64,000 nucleotides of DNA from Collinsella bouchesdurhonensis (GTDB taxonomy: Bacteria; Actinomycetota; Coriobacteriia; Coriobacteriales; Coriobacteriaceae). Where the stretch lies: assembly GCF_900155365.1 (NCBI RefSeq), contig NZ_LT699743.1, positions 353,920-417,919 of the forward strand, given 5' to 3'. This document shows, one piece after another, positions 63,308 to 64,000 of this stretch. The notes under the pieces are model-generated. The model did not search any database and was not told where the DNA came from. It saw nothing but the letters and a program-made list of their open reading frames with translations. A program made the position numbers and the translations under genes. Position 1 is the first letter of the stretch. Every line of letters begins with the position of its first letter.

Positions 63308-64000
63308 ATGATCGGCATGTCAACTATTCTAGCAATCAAGCAGCGCGCTGCCCGTGGCGACAGCGTCGCCCAGATAGCCAGGGAGGAGGGAATCTCCGAG
63401 CCCACGGTGCGCAAATACCGCGACATGGACGACTTCTCCCCTCAGGTCAAGCCCAGGAAGAGGCGCGGTTCGAAGCTTGACCCGTTCAAGGCGACGATAG
63501 ATCGTTGGCTTGCGGAGGACAGGAAGCGGCGCCCCAAGCAGCGACACACGGCCCAGCGGGTATTCGACCGGCTCGTCGCGGAATGCGGCTACGACGGCAG
63601 CTACACAATCGTCCAGGCCTACGTCAAGAAGCGCAAAGCCGAGCTCAAAGGCGCCAAAGACGAGTTCCTCAACCTCGAATGGGCGCCCGGCGAGGGGCAG
63701 GTCGACTTCGGCGTGTGCGACTTCAGGGTGCTGGGCGTCATGCGCGAGGTGCACTACCTGGTGGTCACCTTCCCGTTCTCCAACGTGTCGCTGGCGCAAT
63801 GCTTCTGGGGCGAGACGTCGGAATGCGTCTGCGAGGGCCTGAAGGCCGTGTTCGAGTTCTGCGGGGGCGTGCCCACCCGGTTGGTGTTTGACAACGCCAC
63901 GGGCGTCGGCAGAAGGGTCGGCCAGGTTGTCAGCACCGCCGACACGTTCACGCGCTTCGCCGCCCACTACGGGTTCGACTTCTCCTTCTGCAACCCCAAC
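63308..64000 (+). CDS. istA: IS21-family transposase IstA (partial)
   Basis: 231 codons, open to the window end. The N-terminus (MIGMSTILAIKQRAARGDSV, AQIAREEGISEPTVRKYRD) is the helix-turn-helix of IstA. FLNLEWAPGEGQVDFGVCDF starts the rve/DDE integrase core with the first Asp, and LVFDNATGVGRRVG carries the second Asp region. The downstream istB helper would lie beyond the window. ATG 63308 has AAAGGAA just upstream and GGAGG 11 bases away; ATG 63317 is an alternative. Confidence 0.92.
   Translation, partial: MIGMSTILAIKQRAARGDSVAQIAREEGISEPTVRKYRDMDDFSPQVKPRKRRGSKLDPFKATIDRWLAEDRKRRPKQRHTAQRVFDRLVAECGYDGSYTIVQAYVKKRKAELKGAKDEFLNLEWAPGEGQVDFGVCDFRVLGVMREVHYLVVTFPFSNVSLAQCFWGETSECVCEGLKAVFEFCGGVPTRLVFDNATGVGRRVGQVVSTADTFTRFAAHYGFDFSFCNPN
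63308..64000 (+). mobile_element. IS21-family insertion sequence (partial, left part)
   Basis: Inferred from the istA gene. The right end and istB are outside the window and the left terminal repeat was not fixed (see the A+T-rich gap). It lies next to an A+T-rich segment, which may mark an insertion hot spot or recently gained DNA. Confidence 0.75.

Noticed and set aside
1..64000. tRNA and rRNA genes, CRISPR arrays and SAM or lysine riboswitches
   Set aside because: I looked for conserved motifs near lysC, asd, thrC and metA and elsewhere and found none; only the Phe T-box is supported.

Overview
The window is G+C-rich, densely coded chromosomal DNA. A class I T-box leader on pheST, a Tad/Flp pilus locus, the high coding G+C and many best-guess gene families together suggest an anaerobic gut actinobacterium of the Coriobacteriia, most likely Collinsella or a close relative. 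That placement is inference from gene content and repeat style; no rRNA or tRNA gene is present to anchor it.

Region 1 (1-7416, all minus strand) is a Tad pilus operon. In transcription order it runs cpaB/rcpC-like, tadZ-like, tadA, tadB, tadC, flp pilin, a small one-TM protein, two TadE-like pseudopilins and a TadG-like protein cut by the window edge. Several neighbours overlap by 4 bases, so translation is probably coupled. Region 2 (7640-14520) holds the ribosome-assembly GTPase rsgA downstream of a Ca2+-type P-ATPase whose leader can pair with its own ribosome-binding site, then pyruvate kinase and a phospholipase C-like protein. Region 3 (14561-18686) is pheS-pheT under a Phe T-box. It is followed by a repeat-rich gap, an M32 carboxypeptidase, a stomatin-like protein, a DMT exporter and a large M16 peptidase.

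Region 4 (26445-33586, plus strand) has a four-gene amino-acid ABC importer (Tat-type lipoprotein, two permeases, ATPase), a class I amidotransferase-type hydrolase, a radical SAM protein, a SEC-C methionine aminopeptidase and a 2-hydroxyacid dehydrogenase. Region 5 (33692-40512) has DegV, an M18 aminopeptidase, an unusual AcpS, Ogt, an orphan MacB/LolD-type ABC ATPase, and a two-component system with two PmrA-like boxes upstream of the regulator gene. Region 6 (40741-47178) groups aspartate-family amino-acid synthesis: asd, lysC, thrC, thrB and a MetA that carries the acetyl-CoA-type Glu111. Region 7 has a hypothetical protein, an L-2-hydroxyisocaproate dehydrogenase-like enzyme, and an AbiEi/Vsr-like gene bracketed by two copies of the same palindrome. 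Region 8 (50482-62837, minus strand) is rich in DNA repair: an oxidoreductase, recQ, threonine aldolase, mfd, nth, rmuC, a membrane protein, an Fe-S-less MutY-like glycosylase and an Rrf2 regulator. The window ends in an A+T-rich gap and the start of an IS21-type istA.

The most interesting observations are the palindrome-bracketed AbiEi/Vsr-like gene, at least four unrelated palindromic intergenic elements, the self-pairing leader of the Ca2+ ATPase, the duplicated response-regulator boxes, and catalytic-residue departures in AcpS and the MutY-like protein.
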